A stretch of 21,113 bases of DNA from Pigoraptor chileana (taxonomy: Eukaryota > Opisthokonta > Filasterea): NCBI GenBank assembly GCA_943704495.1, contig CALSCR010000062.1:1-21113 (forward strand), in the 5' to 3' direction. The position numbers and the translations under genes were made by a program. The notes below the pieces were generated by a model that was given only the letters and a program-made list of their open reading frames with translations, did not search any database and was not told the DNA's origin. Of this stretch, positions 1 to 9,611 are shown in pieces (positions within the stretch are counted from its first letter, which is position 1; each line of letters opens with the position of its first letter).

Positions 1-87
1 GGGGGGGTAATAAAATACCCTTCAGAGTCAGCGCAAGCAAGTAATAGTAGTCCGGTATGAGAAGAGATTCGCGAAGCAGAGATATGA

Positions 88-89
88 TT

Positions 90-121
<32 letters not shown>

Positions 122-3100
122 GAAAAATGCCCAATGATATGCTTGCGTGAAAGAAGGAGCAGATGTGTAAGAAGCCGACGCATACAATCCAGAACATAAC
201 GAGAACGAGTATCTTGGTAGATGAGTGCCGTGCAACCCACCGATCCGTCAGCAAGCGCCTTTGCCGCCGCATCAGAGTGGTGTGTCTGAGCAGTGCCGCT
301 GACGCCCAACGCAGCAACAGCGCCGAGTGTGGACAGCTTGGACGTTATTGAGGAGAGATAGGGGATGTTGCCCCACGTGCGACGCCGCACGAGTCCCACC
401 TGTGAGAGAAAGCGATGGCGTGCATGTATTATGTGAGTGGAAGAAGGATCAATATCAAATGCCGTTGAAGATGCGCGAATTGGACTCCCATACATTTGCA
501 AGTATGTGATGGGTTGTAATAGCTATGAGTGAGTGTGTCTGTCTCTGCGTATCTGAATGTGTACAATTTTCGCACCAACACCATGTGCATAGAACACTGA
601 CTAATTATGCGTTCCTCTGTCGCGAGTACAACATAAGACAATTGAAATAGCGAACATACACAGGATAACCCACAAACAATACATAGAGATAGTACAGGGA
701 GATAATAGCGAATTTTCCGTTCCGCACGGGACTACTGTACCTGGGCGCGCTCCTCTTCACTGAGTCCAAGCACGTTTGCGATAACACGAAGAACGTCGTC
801 CTTCTTTTCCGATCGGAAATATGACAATATGAGGCTCGTGATGAACCGCCTGGAGGACGCACGGATGCACAGCAAAGCACACGACGGATGAGTGTGAGAA
901 GCAGGATTCAATGCAGTTGCTTAGGCAACTTAAGTATGAGAAGGAGTTTAGCATTACGTGGACAACACGGAGCAAAAATGCATCGATTGCATAAATAGGG
1001 GCACGGGCAGGCGAGACGCGTGCACCGACAAACATCCACTCACATGATGCAACATACATATCGATCGACATTAATGGTGGTTCAATTCAGTCAATCCCGC
1101 AACTGGGGACATGAGTGCAAGTTGTGGTGAGTATGCCTTGTTACCCACTTGTCAAGATTGTTCTGGTCCGTACTGGTCAGTGTTGTGTGCAGCCGTTCAT
1201 AACTGCTCTTCAATTCCCGCTGAGCTTTGCCCACTGCCGCGAGGGATGTATCGACCAAGACAAAGACAAGGACAGCCGATTGCGAATATATAGTGTCAGT
1301 GTCAATCGGCATGGGATATGTCACATACACAAACACCAAACACCATCAACACACCGCGCGCAAGAACGCACAGCAGCACATGGTCATGTAAAATAACAGA
1401 GGGGAATGGGGATGATTTCCGTATCGAAGGCGTCACTATTTAGAAAGAGTATGACTCACTCGTGCTGCATACAAACACGAACTGTCGAGATGTGCACATA
1501 TCACATATTATGTTAGGGGCACAGTTCATAAATTAGGGAGCATACAACTCACATTCCGCACGAATGCTTGCGAGTTGCGTCTCCTTCTCCTCCATTGCGA
1601 CACGCAATGACGCCACTTCTGCCGCTTCAGTACTTCGTCGCGCCAGGGTTGACTGGAGTAGAAAAATACGCATGGGTAAGCCTTGCGTGTTGCCCGCCAC
1701 ACACATCGACACACACACTCGCATGCCCACACGCCCATGCATACAAACCCAAGACAGCGTTGCCTACCACACACATCGAAAAACACGCGCATCATGCATT
1801 ATATAACCCAAGACAGCCCACACTTCGTACACACCTCCAGTTCTGATATTCGCTTCGAGAGTGCTTCCTTATCGCCCATGAGTGTCGCGTTTTCCTTTCG
1901 AAGGCGAAGCGTTGCCATCTCAATCTGTTGGTCTTGTTCTGCGACACAAAAATGCACCAAGTTCAGTTGTGGATACATGCCATTACATGCACACACACAC
2001 GCACGCAATCCTTGTGCAGTCGCACGTATACACACGCCAAGGCAGCAGGACAACTACAAGTCATCTATTTTGAACTATCAGCACACCCGCGTGCAGCGTG
2101 CAATGCCACAAACTTGCTAAACAAATCACAATTCCGAGGTGCATCCGTGCTCATTGAAAGGCCAGAACAACCGCTTCACATACACGACACTTCCAATAGC
2201 AACAGCTATCCGAGATTGCCTTGAACAACAAATGTCTTATCACGAAACAACGAGGAAAGCCTCACCTCGCGCAAACTGTTCGAGCACGAGCTGCAAGTTC
2301 TGGACAGAAGTGTCCTTCTGCACGAGCGCCATCTGCGTCTCCTTCAATCCCGCGGCCATCGCGTCCCTGTCCGACACGGCCCCCTCTGCAAGCAATCGAG
2401 CCCGCATTGCAGACGAACGCTCTGCCTCATACGCAGTTTCAAGCTCACGCACGCGCCGCACAAGCTCCTTGTTGGTGCTCTCGAGGTCAACAGCCTCGAG
2501 TGTGCGCGATTGTTCCACCTCCAGTAAGTGCGCCCGCAGTCTCTCCAGCTGCTGCTCTCCCCTCACTAGTGCTTCCCGCAAACCGGCGACCTCCGCATCG
2601 TAGTGTGCACGAAGAGCTCCGTCGGGATGACCGCGTGGGAGGGGAGCGGTCGATAGCAGTATGTCACGAACGTCCTCAGCAGCAGCTGTTGGTTTAGCTG
2701 TGTCGGTTTCCTTTTCCTCAATTAAATCTGTTTGCACCGCACACTCGACGGTGGAGGGTCGCGGTGCCTCAAGTGTAGCAACCGGCGCCGCCGAAATGGA
2801 TGCCAATGGGGTCAAGTGATTGCCGCCATCATTGTCTGTGGCAGTGCCAACAGTGGCCGTTGTAACAGTGGTGGGCACTGCATCGGAAATTGCAAAAGCA
2901 GGTTTTTCCGATGACGCACTTTCTTCCAATTTCCCCAATGCATCCTCCAGTGACGTCTTCAGGCCGTCAACCTGCGACCTTGCCCCATCAAGCTCACCAC
3001 GCATCGTTTCAATCTTCGAAATCGCCTCCGACAGTTGTCGTTCGGTTTCCGCTCTCGCTTTCTCCGATTCAGAATCTGAAAATGCGTCACGCAGACTGTT

Positions 3101-4344
3101 CACCTCTGCGCGGACGATATCCAACTCCCTCTCCGTTTCGGTGTGGGCATCACGTGCCCCCTTCTTCTCCGCATGCAACTGCTGCACCGCCAACTCTAGG
3201 GACTCTATTGTCAATGCCTGGTCTTCCACAGCCTCATTCAAGCGCGCGATTTCGGCGAGATCCACACGCCGTGCATCGGACACCATCCTCGCATGCACGT
3301 CCCGGTAGTCCTCCATCTCCTGTTGGTGCTTCTGGACGGCGGCGTCCAACTGTCGCCGCAGGCTGCCGAGCATCTCTTCATAACGCGACACAACCGCCTC
3401 TGCATTTTCGTGCGCAGACGACGCATCACCGCCACCGTTCGACCTCTGATCCTGCAACTGTTTTTCCAAAAAGCGCACGCGAGACTGCGATTCATCCGCG
3501 ACATTTCGCCAGTGAGATGCATCGTCAAGAGCGTGCCGCAATTCCGTAGACAGGCGGTTGATCTCCAGCTGAGAAGACAGGGCCTCTCCAAACGACGCTC
3601 CACCGTCACCGGCATCTCCATTCTCATCAATCAACGTGACAACGGCAGGCGCTTCCAGAGGAGTCCCGATGCTGCTGCGCCCCAGTGCTGAACCGTGCCC
3701 ATTTTCGCCGCCGATGGCAACAAGTGACTGAAGGTCCCCGGAGGACATGTTTGCAGCCAATTTGCGCGACTCGGTGATGCGAGTGCGTAGCTGTTCCGTG
3801 AGGTCGGCGCACTTTGATTTGAACGCCGAGCATTCTTGCTCTTTTTCGACGAGAAGCCGCCGGTACTCGCGCGAAATGGACTCGACCTGCATCTCGGACG
3901 CGGTGAGGCGCTGTGCCATGTCCTCTGCATTTGTCTGCGACCGCTCCAGCTCAGACCTGCAATCGTAATGAGTCAGAGACAGTGATTAAGAGTATTGCCA
4001 GGGAAAAATTCTTGAAATGTGAGAAGAAAGTGATTCGCTTTGCACAATACCCACATACGATCCACACACAATTAAGATGCAGATGAAACAAGATCTAACA
4101 GACAGTTCCAAGCATCAAGCACAGCAGAAGATGCGCACCTGAGGGCATCATTCGCAGCCTCCATGTCGTGGAGTCTATCCTTTGCAAACGACGCCTCTGC
4201 TGCATAGTCGCTCACTTCCTCCGTCCCTTCGATGAGCATGTCCTTGGCGTAGCTGCTGAGCTGGCCCGTGATGGACGACAGATTAATGTTTCCGATGGCA
4301 CCCGACGTCACATTACCGAGTCGGTTCCCAAGCCACGAGGCCAT
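88..4344 (-). CDS. TRIP11: GMAP-210/TRIP11-like golgin, complete, 7 exons
   Basis: Exons (sense order): 4344-4139, 3956-2266, 1938-1835, 1652-1553, 1233-1149, 849-741, 399-88. All have GT/AG boundaries and matching phases, giving about 868 aa. Seen: an N-terminus MASWLGNRLGN followed by a Gly/Ser/Thr-rich amphipathic stretch and KDMLIEGTEEV (residues 1-44), which matches the curvature-sensing ALPS end of GMAP-210. A long coiled coil follows, including EINRLS...HWR (about 200-218), an RLRAHLLEVEQS block (about 540) and LQLVLEQF (about 625). A GRAB domain (about 728-770) contains RFITSLILSYF, DVLRVIANVLG and SEEERAQVGL. Known: these golgins tether vesicles at the cis-Golgi, and the GRAB domain binds an Arf/Arl GTPase. 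Inferred: the same role here. The product is much shorter than the roughly 2000-aa animal protein, closer to fungal Rud3. The C-terminus ends in 11 serines. An in-frame intron inside the last exon (about 231-142) cannot be excluded. Confidence 0.9.
91..123 (-). repeat. (TCA)n serine-coding microsatellite at the golgin C-terminus
   Basis: Ten TCA codons plus one TCT lie directly before the TAA stop (90-88) of the golgin model, seen as TGA/ATG repeats on the plus strand. If the last exon is placed correctly, the protein ends in a polymorphic serine tail. If a further intron or an earlier end exists, the repeat would be in the 3' UTR. Confidence 0.7.
1653..2265 (-). repeat. TG-rich introns 2 and 3 of the golgin gene
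   Basis: The introns at 2265-1939 and 1834-1653 are rich in TG on the sense strand (CA on the plus strand, for example around 1690-1735 and 1985-2010). The intron ending at 1653 finishes in a pyrimidine-rich TATTTTTCTACTCCAG acceptor. The ORFs running through these introns are compositional artefacts. Confidence 0.7.
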
Positions 4345-4785
4345 GGTGAGCTGATTGAAAAGGGGCGCAGGGCCCTATATGTAAATGCGACCACTGCAGT
4401 GCACACGCGGTGTCAGGGAAGACGAATCGTACTATGAAGGGCTCATCAGCGCCCTCGCATTTCGAGAACCGTTAAAACGAATAAGAATGGAATATGCACC
4501 TATGCAACTTAGACAACATCGGTTACAAAGTCTATAAAGTACTCCTTTCATGAAGAAGAAAAAGTGAAACACTAAATGAGTTCATGATGTGATTTCGTCC
4601 ACACCCAAAAATTGTAGTTCGAAATTCGCAGCGGCGTCATGTTTTCCGATAATTACAAATTTTACGTGAATTGTTCGGACCAATCGTAAATTCGGCCAAA
4701 ATTGGGAAAATTGTTACTACTACTGCCAGTTGCGGGACTTTGGGACATAATCTGAGGTTTACGATTTATTGCTACGGCAATAGCA
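4345..4785. other. Spacer between the golgin and the DsbA-fold gene
   Basis: Both flanking genes are on the minus strand, so this is the 3' flank of the upstream gene and the promoter plus 5' UTR of the golgin. The part at about 4590-4770 is AT-rich with many short AATT-containing words. No convincing coding frame was seen. Confidence 0.6.
4765..4770 (-). terminator. AATAAA polyadenylation signal of the DsbA-fold gene
   Basis: The plus strand reads TTTATT, so the minus strand carries a canonical AATAAA 15 bp after the TGA stop at 4788-4786. It is the only good match I saw just downstream of this gene. The hexamer is common by chance, so this is a modest call. Confidence 0.5.
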
Positions 4786-6068
4786 TCACACACCGCGCAG
4801 AGACCTTCTCCTCTCGGCAGAAGGCGCCACATTCAGCGCAACACGCTCAAAGTACCCATGGTCGACTGGATCCCGCCCCGACATGAAATTGTCCACATCA
4901 ATCACAGTGTCAGACCCCCAGAACAGCTCGCCGTCAACAATATATGTGGGAACACCGAACACACCATCTGCGATCGCGGCATTCGTCTGACGTCGAAGTA
5001 GATCCTTAACGGCATCAGTACCGGCGAGGGCGATCATTGACTTTGCCGCCTCTGCAGGCCCCCTGTTTGAGACCATTGTATCGATTTCGGCAGGCTCTGC
5101 GGGGGGCGACAAACTGTGTTCGCTGGATGAAGCGGTGCCGCCAATATGCCTCCGATGAGCAGGACGCCAGTGGCATGCAAGAGCTTCCGTAATTGTGAGA
5201 CGGACTACTTCCGCGTCGGATATGTCCCTTCCTGCGAGTGAAGGATCTCAGATTACTATCTGAACGGCATGCGCAGAGGAGAGATACATACAGTTAAAGC
5301 AGAAGGCAGAGTAATTTCCAACCTTCACTCCAAGCGGCAGTGAAAAGAGAATCAATTATAAGTGCTCGTGTATGAGGCTCCATGGATGGCAAGGATGCGA
5401 GGCGGAGGGAAAGCAGAGGGTTGAATGGGTGAGTGGGAGGCACCCGGAGCGGCGGGAGCCCAAACCGAGTGGCTTTGCGACTGGCATCCTGCGATGGGAC
5501 GAAATGGGCATTAAGGGACGGGTGTGATCAATGGGACGATATGGGCATTAAGAAAACAGTTGATGCAACTATTGTCGTCAAAACGGGAGAGAAGACAGCA
5601 TGAGCGCCATAAGTTTGAGCTTTGTTATGATGCAGATAAAGGGTAATGTTTACCTTGAAGATGAAGGCCTTTTTGGGCGCCACTTCCGCGGGTCCCAGCT
5701 GTCCGTAATTATTCAACAAACCGGCAAATAGGACAGGGATCGGCTCGAGAACTCTGGATGATCGAGGTATCACGACAATCAATTTGGATTGCATCCCCAT
5801 CGAGGGGCGTGCAGCTTCAGGCACACTAAGGCGGCGAATTTTCAACAACTAAAACTAAAACAAACTAACGGTACTGCATGATTCGAATCGCATCCATAAA
5901 ATAGATTGCAGAGGTAAATGATGCCCACCGAGAATGTCCTGTGGTCACTTGTTTGATACTGTGCCATCCCACATAGGCGTACGGAGAGATGAAATCAAAG
6001 AAGAAACGGACGTTCGACATTTTTGGTTCTTTCAAAACAAGAGTCCCAAGGTACGCCCGTGAATTCAT
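4786..6068 (-). CDS. DsbA-fold HCCA isomerase / kappa-GST-like protein, 4 exons
   Basis: Exons (sense order): 6020-5929, 5753-5654, 5488-5323, 5231-4786, giving 267 aa. An in-frame ATG at 6068 would add 16 residues. Seen: a thioredoxin-like N-terminus VRFFFDFISPYAYVGWH, with the family's conserved Ser at residue 12. Then LEPIPVLFAGLLN (about 33-45), HPFNPL (84-89), GRDISD (about 120-125) and the C-terminal GVFGVPTYIVDGELFWGSD (209-227), which is the classic DSBA/HCCA isomerase signature. Known: family members are glutathione-dependent isomerases or transferases, and bacterial NahD-type enzymes isomerise 2-hydroxychromene-2-carboxylate. The true substrate here cannot be read from sequence. The usual length is about 200 aa. 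The excess is an insertion at about 139-180, in the helical region before the GVFGVP motif. Splice phases agree at all three junctions, and the exon 1/2 join restores exact colinearity with bacterial relatives. Confidence 0.88.
5494..5552. repeat. Direct repeat beside the 3' splice site of intron 2 (DsbA-fold gene)
   Basis: Two 22-bp copies (5494-5515 and 5531-5552) differ at one base and are spaced 37 bp apart. Both lie in the intron just upstream, in the sense direction, of the acceptor at 5489. Each contains TGGGCATTAAG on the plus strand. Confidence 0.8.
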
Positions 6069-6392
6069 GCAATTGGAAGGAGTTGCATATAATATTCAGT
6101 CTCTCGTTTTACCAGAACTTTAACGGTCGGCGTCCACAAGTCTGCATCTGAGAGACAGAAGGCCCGACGGACGGACTGAGAAGGGCGGCGGCGGCTTCGC
6201 AGCGTGACGTCATCAGCGGTGCTCGTTGGGGCCGGGCGGCCATTTACTCACAACTGTCAGTGCATAACCGCCGCCGGAACAACAAAAGAGTTGCAGCGGG
6301 TGTTTTATTTTTTCAACAATTCGAACTCAACACATTTGAACACGTTGAGCACATGCAACGGACACTGGCTCTTTGTATTACGCTGGTCCAAC
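6069..6392. promoter_or_regulatory. Divergent promoter region between the DsbA-fold gene and the YqaJ nuclease gene
   Basis: The two genes are transcribed away from each other. Translation starts lie at 6068/6020 (minus) and 6393 (plus), leaving at most about 370 bp for both promoters and 5' UTRs. The stretch from about 6120 to 6240 is GC-rich and contains a perfect CRE/ATF-type palindrome TGACGTCA at 6205-6212. An in-frame reading extends upstream of 6393 but has no ATG, so it is taken as 5' UTR. Confidence 0.6.
6205..6212. promoter_or_regulatory. TGACGTCA palindrome (CRE/ATF-type bZIP site)
   Basis: This is a perfect 8-bp palindrome, TGACGTCA, in the short spacer between two divergent genes. 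In many eukaryotes this sequence is bound by bZIP factors. Function here is inferred only from position and sequence. Confidence 0.45.
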
Positions 6393-9300
6393 ATGTCTAC
6401 CCCGCAGCAAACGCATCGCCGACGAAGAAAGAAACATAAGCGCGTCGATGCAGACGACACCAAACAGAGCGGCGTCGCTTCCATCGGACTTGAAATCAGC
6501 AATGTGCTATTCGGTTTGAATCGCAACTTGTCACAGTCCCTTCAACCCGATGCATCTGTGTCGAGCACTAATGGCAACTTGCTCGCTGCAGAAGAGTATG
6601 TTGGGCCGACGGGGGATGCAACGGGAATTGATGCAATCCTGGGCAGCATTGCACCCACGGACTCGTCTTCCGAGAGAACGACGTCTGTGAGTAGCGACGA
6701 CACAGTTGCATCTTGTGTAGACTCTGGCGCCTCTGACCTGTCGCTGCGCTCGCCAGAAGGAAAAGTGGTTTGTGGCGACGAGGGGACTCCCGCGCATGCA
6801 ACGCATCCATCCGCAGACGACGTGCAAAAGCAGTTCAAGGAACGTGCGCACGGAGGATATTTCCATCCTTCCGAGTGGGATCTGTCGGTGGACCATGCTG
6901 ACCAGATGCGTGGTGTTTGGCCGAATGTGTATTGGAGAGCAGTGCTTCATGATGAGCTGCGGACGCACTCTCGTTTCATCGCACTGCCGCCCGTCGACCG
7001 CGTTGTGATTGAATCGCAAGTGTCCCTCCGGTTTATTCGTCAGGATTCGGTGTTGTGGGACAAAGCTCATAGGTGTGTGTGTGTGTGTGTGTGGCGTAAA
7101 TTCGTGCGCGTGTGTGTGGCATCCATCCTTACATCTTTTGTAAGAGTATTGTTCCACTTTTACTTTAATGTCACCGTTATGATTCTCTCAAACACTCACA
7201 AAATTCCCAACACTCAATCTCTATATGACCTTCTGGCCTTCTATATATGTCCCCTACACAATGCACCTGCTTTCAAACAACAGCGGCCTTCTTACAACAC
7301 GTCGCCTCTCTGCCGTCTTGGGATTTCGGGAGCCAAAGTCGGTGCGGCGTCTGAGTCTCTCTCGGCGCTTCATCAATCACTCCGACGCCCTTGAGGCATG
7401 CGCACACCTACGCTTACCTCTTCATTATGCTTGGACTGTCGGCGCTGACGACACTGTCTCGAATGCACGAGTTCCTTCGTCACCAATCGATGCGCCTGCG
7501 ACACCTGCCTCGGAGTTACAGCCACTACGGCGTGTGTTGCATGTCGGAAACGTAAGGTCGACAGCTGATTACAATATTAACAAGGCTAATTGCTCCCCCG
7601 CGTCGTCCGTGGGCGTCGCGTGTTGTCCGGATTCTGTGTCGGGCCATCCGTTTGGAAATGAGGGCATGCGTCTCGCGTCGTGCACTGCCGACGGCGCCGG
7701 GGCTCTTTATCGCGGACCTTTCAGAGGTGCCGCCGATGTGCGCATGGCATGGGGACGTGCACAGGAGGTGAGATCGCTGTCGTGTTGTATTCATTGTATA
7801 TTTTGGGGGGTGGGGGGGTGTTGTTACATAGACTTGAGTGCGCACTTTTGTCTGCGTTCATATGCTAACGGCAGGTGTGGCTGGTGTTTGAGTATGGCGC
7901 ATGCGCACGTGACGGCAATGGCTATGACAGCAAAACTGTGTGTCATTCTATCATCAGTATGTAAAGCGGAAGTGGTATAAATACACCTGCACATACGCAC
8001 CCTCACGCACACTCCCCCGCTTGAATACGCTCGCACTCACACGTACACACACACACACACACACACGCAACGGAGCAGGCCTCCTCAATTCTGTCTCTTC
8101 TCGACGCGCATCCCACCTCACGCGTAATAGAGGCGGGTCTCTTTGTACTTGAGCCAGCCTCCACCGACCGCATTGACAATGCACTCGCCCTTCCTCCTCT
8201 CGGCGCATCCCCGGATGGGATTCTGGTCCACGACATGGACGATCAACACACAATGGACGAAATAGTCTCTCAACTTCTTGTGCACACAACGGGCGCCCCG
8301 TCTTTGCCATCATCGACAGGAGCGAGAAGTGTGCGGATGGAAGTCGTCGAGGTTAAGAATGTGTGTCCATTTGTGGACGCGCCATCTGCATCCGAAGAAA
8401 AACAAAAGCAACAGTCTGCGCAAGAAAGCAAGAAAAGGAAGAAGAAAAAGACGAAAACGGGTGGCGATGGACGCGGTATATCGGGCATGACAATCGATGA
8501 ACTGATGGGATCGCCGGGATCGCCTGTCTCTCGCGGGGCGCCGCCGTCTGCGCGTGGGCGGGCTGTGTTTGCGCGGAAAGACCTGGGCCCACACGAGCAT
8601 GTGGCGCCGCAATTTGTGCCACAGCTTCAATTGGAGATGCTCGTGACCGGTGCAGAAGTGGCTAACCTCGTGTCATGTTCGGCAACAAAGGGCACGAATA
8701 TATTCCGGGTGTGCAGGTCGGTGTCCCTGTGTGCAGGCATCTATGGCTGTGTATGTGCGTCTGACTGTGTGAGTGTGCGTGTGTGCGTTGTGTACGTATG
8801 TTTGTGTGTGGTGTGTGTGTGGGTGTGGGTGTGAGTTGTGTGTGTTTGTGGGTTTATGTAGATGCCTGGAGTGTTTCTGTTTTTGTGGATGCGTGGGTGT
8901 TTGTGGGTGTATGCGGATGCGTGGGTGTTTGTGTGTATATGTGGATTGCGTGTGTGTGGGTGTGTGTATGTGTGTGGGTGAGCATGTGGGTTTGTGGCTG
9001 TTGGTAGTTGGCCACCCCGCAATCGCTCATACCGTGGGCTGCACACGACTGAACAGGGACGATGCATACATTGCAAGTATGCTTCGGTACATTTCGCGGT
9101 TCTACACTGCGTTTGTGTGCACTGGAATTGATCCCCCGGATGATTTTTTCTTTGACGATAAGGCAAGTGTCCACCGCCCCGTTGATTGAGATTGCCGGCT
9201 TGTGTGTTGCTCCGAAACTCAGCTGTAGTGACTGCTTTTTTCTATGCCCAGCTCAGTCACAGGCGCGGGTTGTGTATGATAAGCCCTTCTATGGCCGGGT

Positions 9301-9611
9301 ACTGATAATTGTTTTTTTTGAGTGTAATAGAGTAGGTTTATGAGGAGAGACAACGCTTTATAAAAAGACTTCTTTATGTGTGGCACTGTCTCGTGAAAGA
9401 TTGTTCTTACCTAAAGACACCATGTTATGGACTTTAATTCATATTTGTAGCTATCGGCTAATCTTACCATGTGGCTCACTGCTACTACGTTCTGCAGGAC
9501 TACAAACTATTCCTCGATAGGACGGTTGCCATTAGCAACAGCACACCCGTCCACACTCACGTGGCGGACGTGCTGCGTGTGTGGCGTGGAAGCAAATTCT
9601 TCCTTGCGTGA
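6393..9611 (+). CDS. YqaJ/lambda-exonuclease-type PD-(D/E)XK nuclease, 7 exons
   Basis: Exons: 6393-7072, 7284-7767, 7875-7937, 8079-8716, 9057-9162, 9257-9298, 9498-9611, about 708 aa. Phases match throughout. 6393 is the first in-frame ATG. Seen: a Ser-rich N-terminus with a basic tract RRRRKKHKR (9-17). The YqaJ core has a GLLTTRRLSAVLGF helix (about 228-241), MAWGRAQE (381-388), LGASPDGIL (450-458, D455), VVEVKNVCPF (498-507, E500 and K502) and VPQLQLEML (589-597). A Lys-rich insert (about 518-536) is a second NLS-like tract. Known: this fold includes phage lambda exonuclease and YqaJ, metal-dependent DNA exonucleases. The E388, D455 and E500-x-K502 pattern is that of an intact catalytic site. 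Inferred: a nuclear DNA-processing nuclease, possibly of viral or phage ancestry. The small exon 6 and possible splicing inside exon 2 (GTAAGG at 7551) are the least certain parts. Confidence 0.85.
7073..7092 (+). repeat. (GT)10 tract starting at the 5' splice site of nuclease intron 1
   Basis: The donor AG|GT at 7072/7073 is the first unit of ten perfect GT dinucleotides. The intron continues TG-rich to about 7120 and has several CACTCA/ACAC words in its 3' half (7190-7265). It ends at CAACAG, 7283. Confidence 0.85.
8045..8066 (+). repeat. (AC)11 tract upstream of the 3' splice site of nuclease intron 3
   Basis: A perfect (AC)11 ends 12 bp before the acceptor GGAGCAG (8078). It lies inside a longer CA-rich stretch (from about 7982). 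There is no continuous pyrimidine tract at the usual position, although C-rich words occur. Confidence 0.8.
8717..9056 (+). repeat. TG-rich intron 4 of the nuclease gene
   Basis: This intron lies between exons 4 and 5. Positions 8730-9000 are dominated by imperfect TG and TGTGGG words. Long open frames on both strands here (Val/Cys-rich on plus, Thr/His-rich on minus) come from the repeat and were not annotated. Confidence 0.8.
9163..9256 (+). other. GC-AG intron in the nuclease gene
   Basis: Exon 5 ends AAG and is followed by GCAAGT, the standard consensus of the minor GC-AG class of U2 introns. The 94-bp intron has a pyrimidine-rich 3' end (CTTTTTTCTATGCCCAGCTCAG). A start at a second nearby AG (9262/9263) would also keep the frame and shorten exon 6 by two codons. 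Confidence 0.6.

Noticed and set aside
2890-3549. 219-aa Pro/His-rich plus-strand ORF
   Set aside because: It is a shadow of the large golgin exon on the opposite strand, with no family resemblance.
5880-5892. GATTCGAATC, resembling a tRNA T-loop
   Set aside because: No matching acceptor stem, anticodon arm or A box around it. It lies within the intron of the DsbA-fold gene.
6204-6392. N-terminal extension of the nuclease frame beginning at 6204
   Set aside because: The frame is open but starts with GTG, not ATG. The first in-frame ATG is 6393, so the upstream part is taken as 5' UTR.
8741-9189. Long Val/Cys-rich (plus) and Thr/His-rich (minus) ORFs
   Set aside because: They are translations of TG/CA repeats inside nuclease intron 4. 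Conserved exon sequence flanks the region in matching phase.
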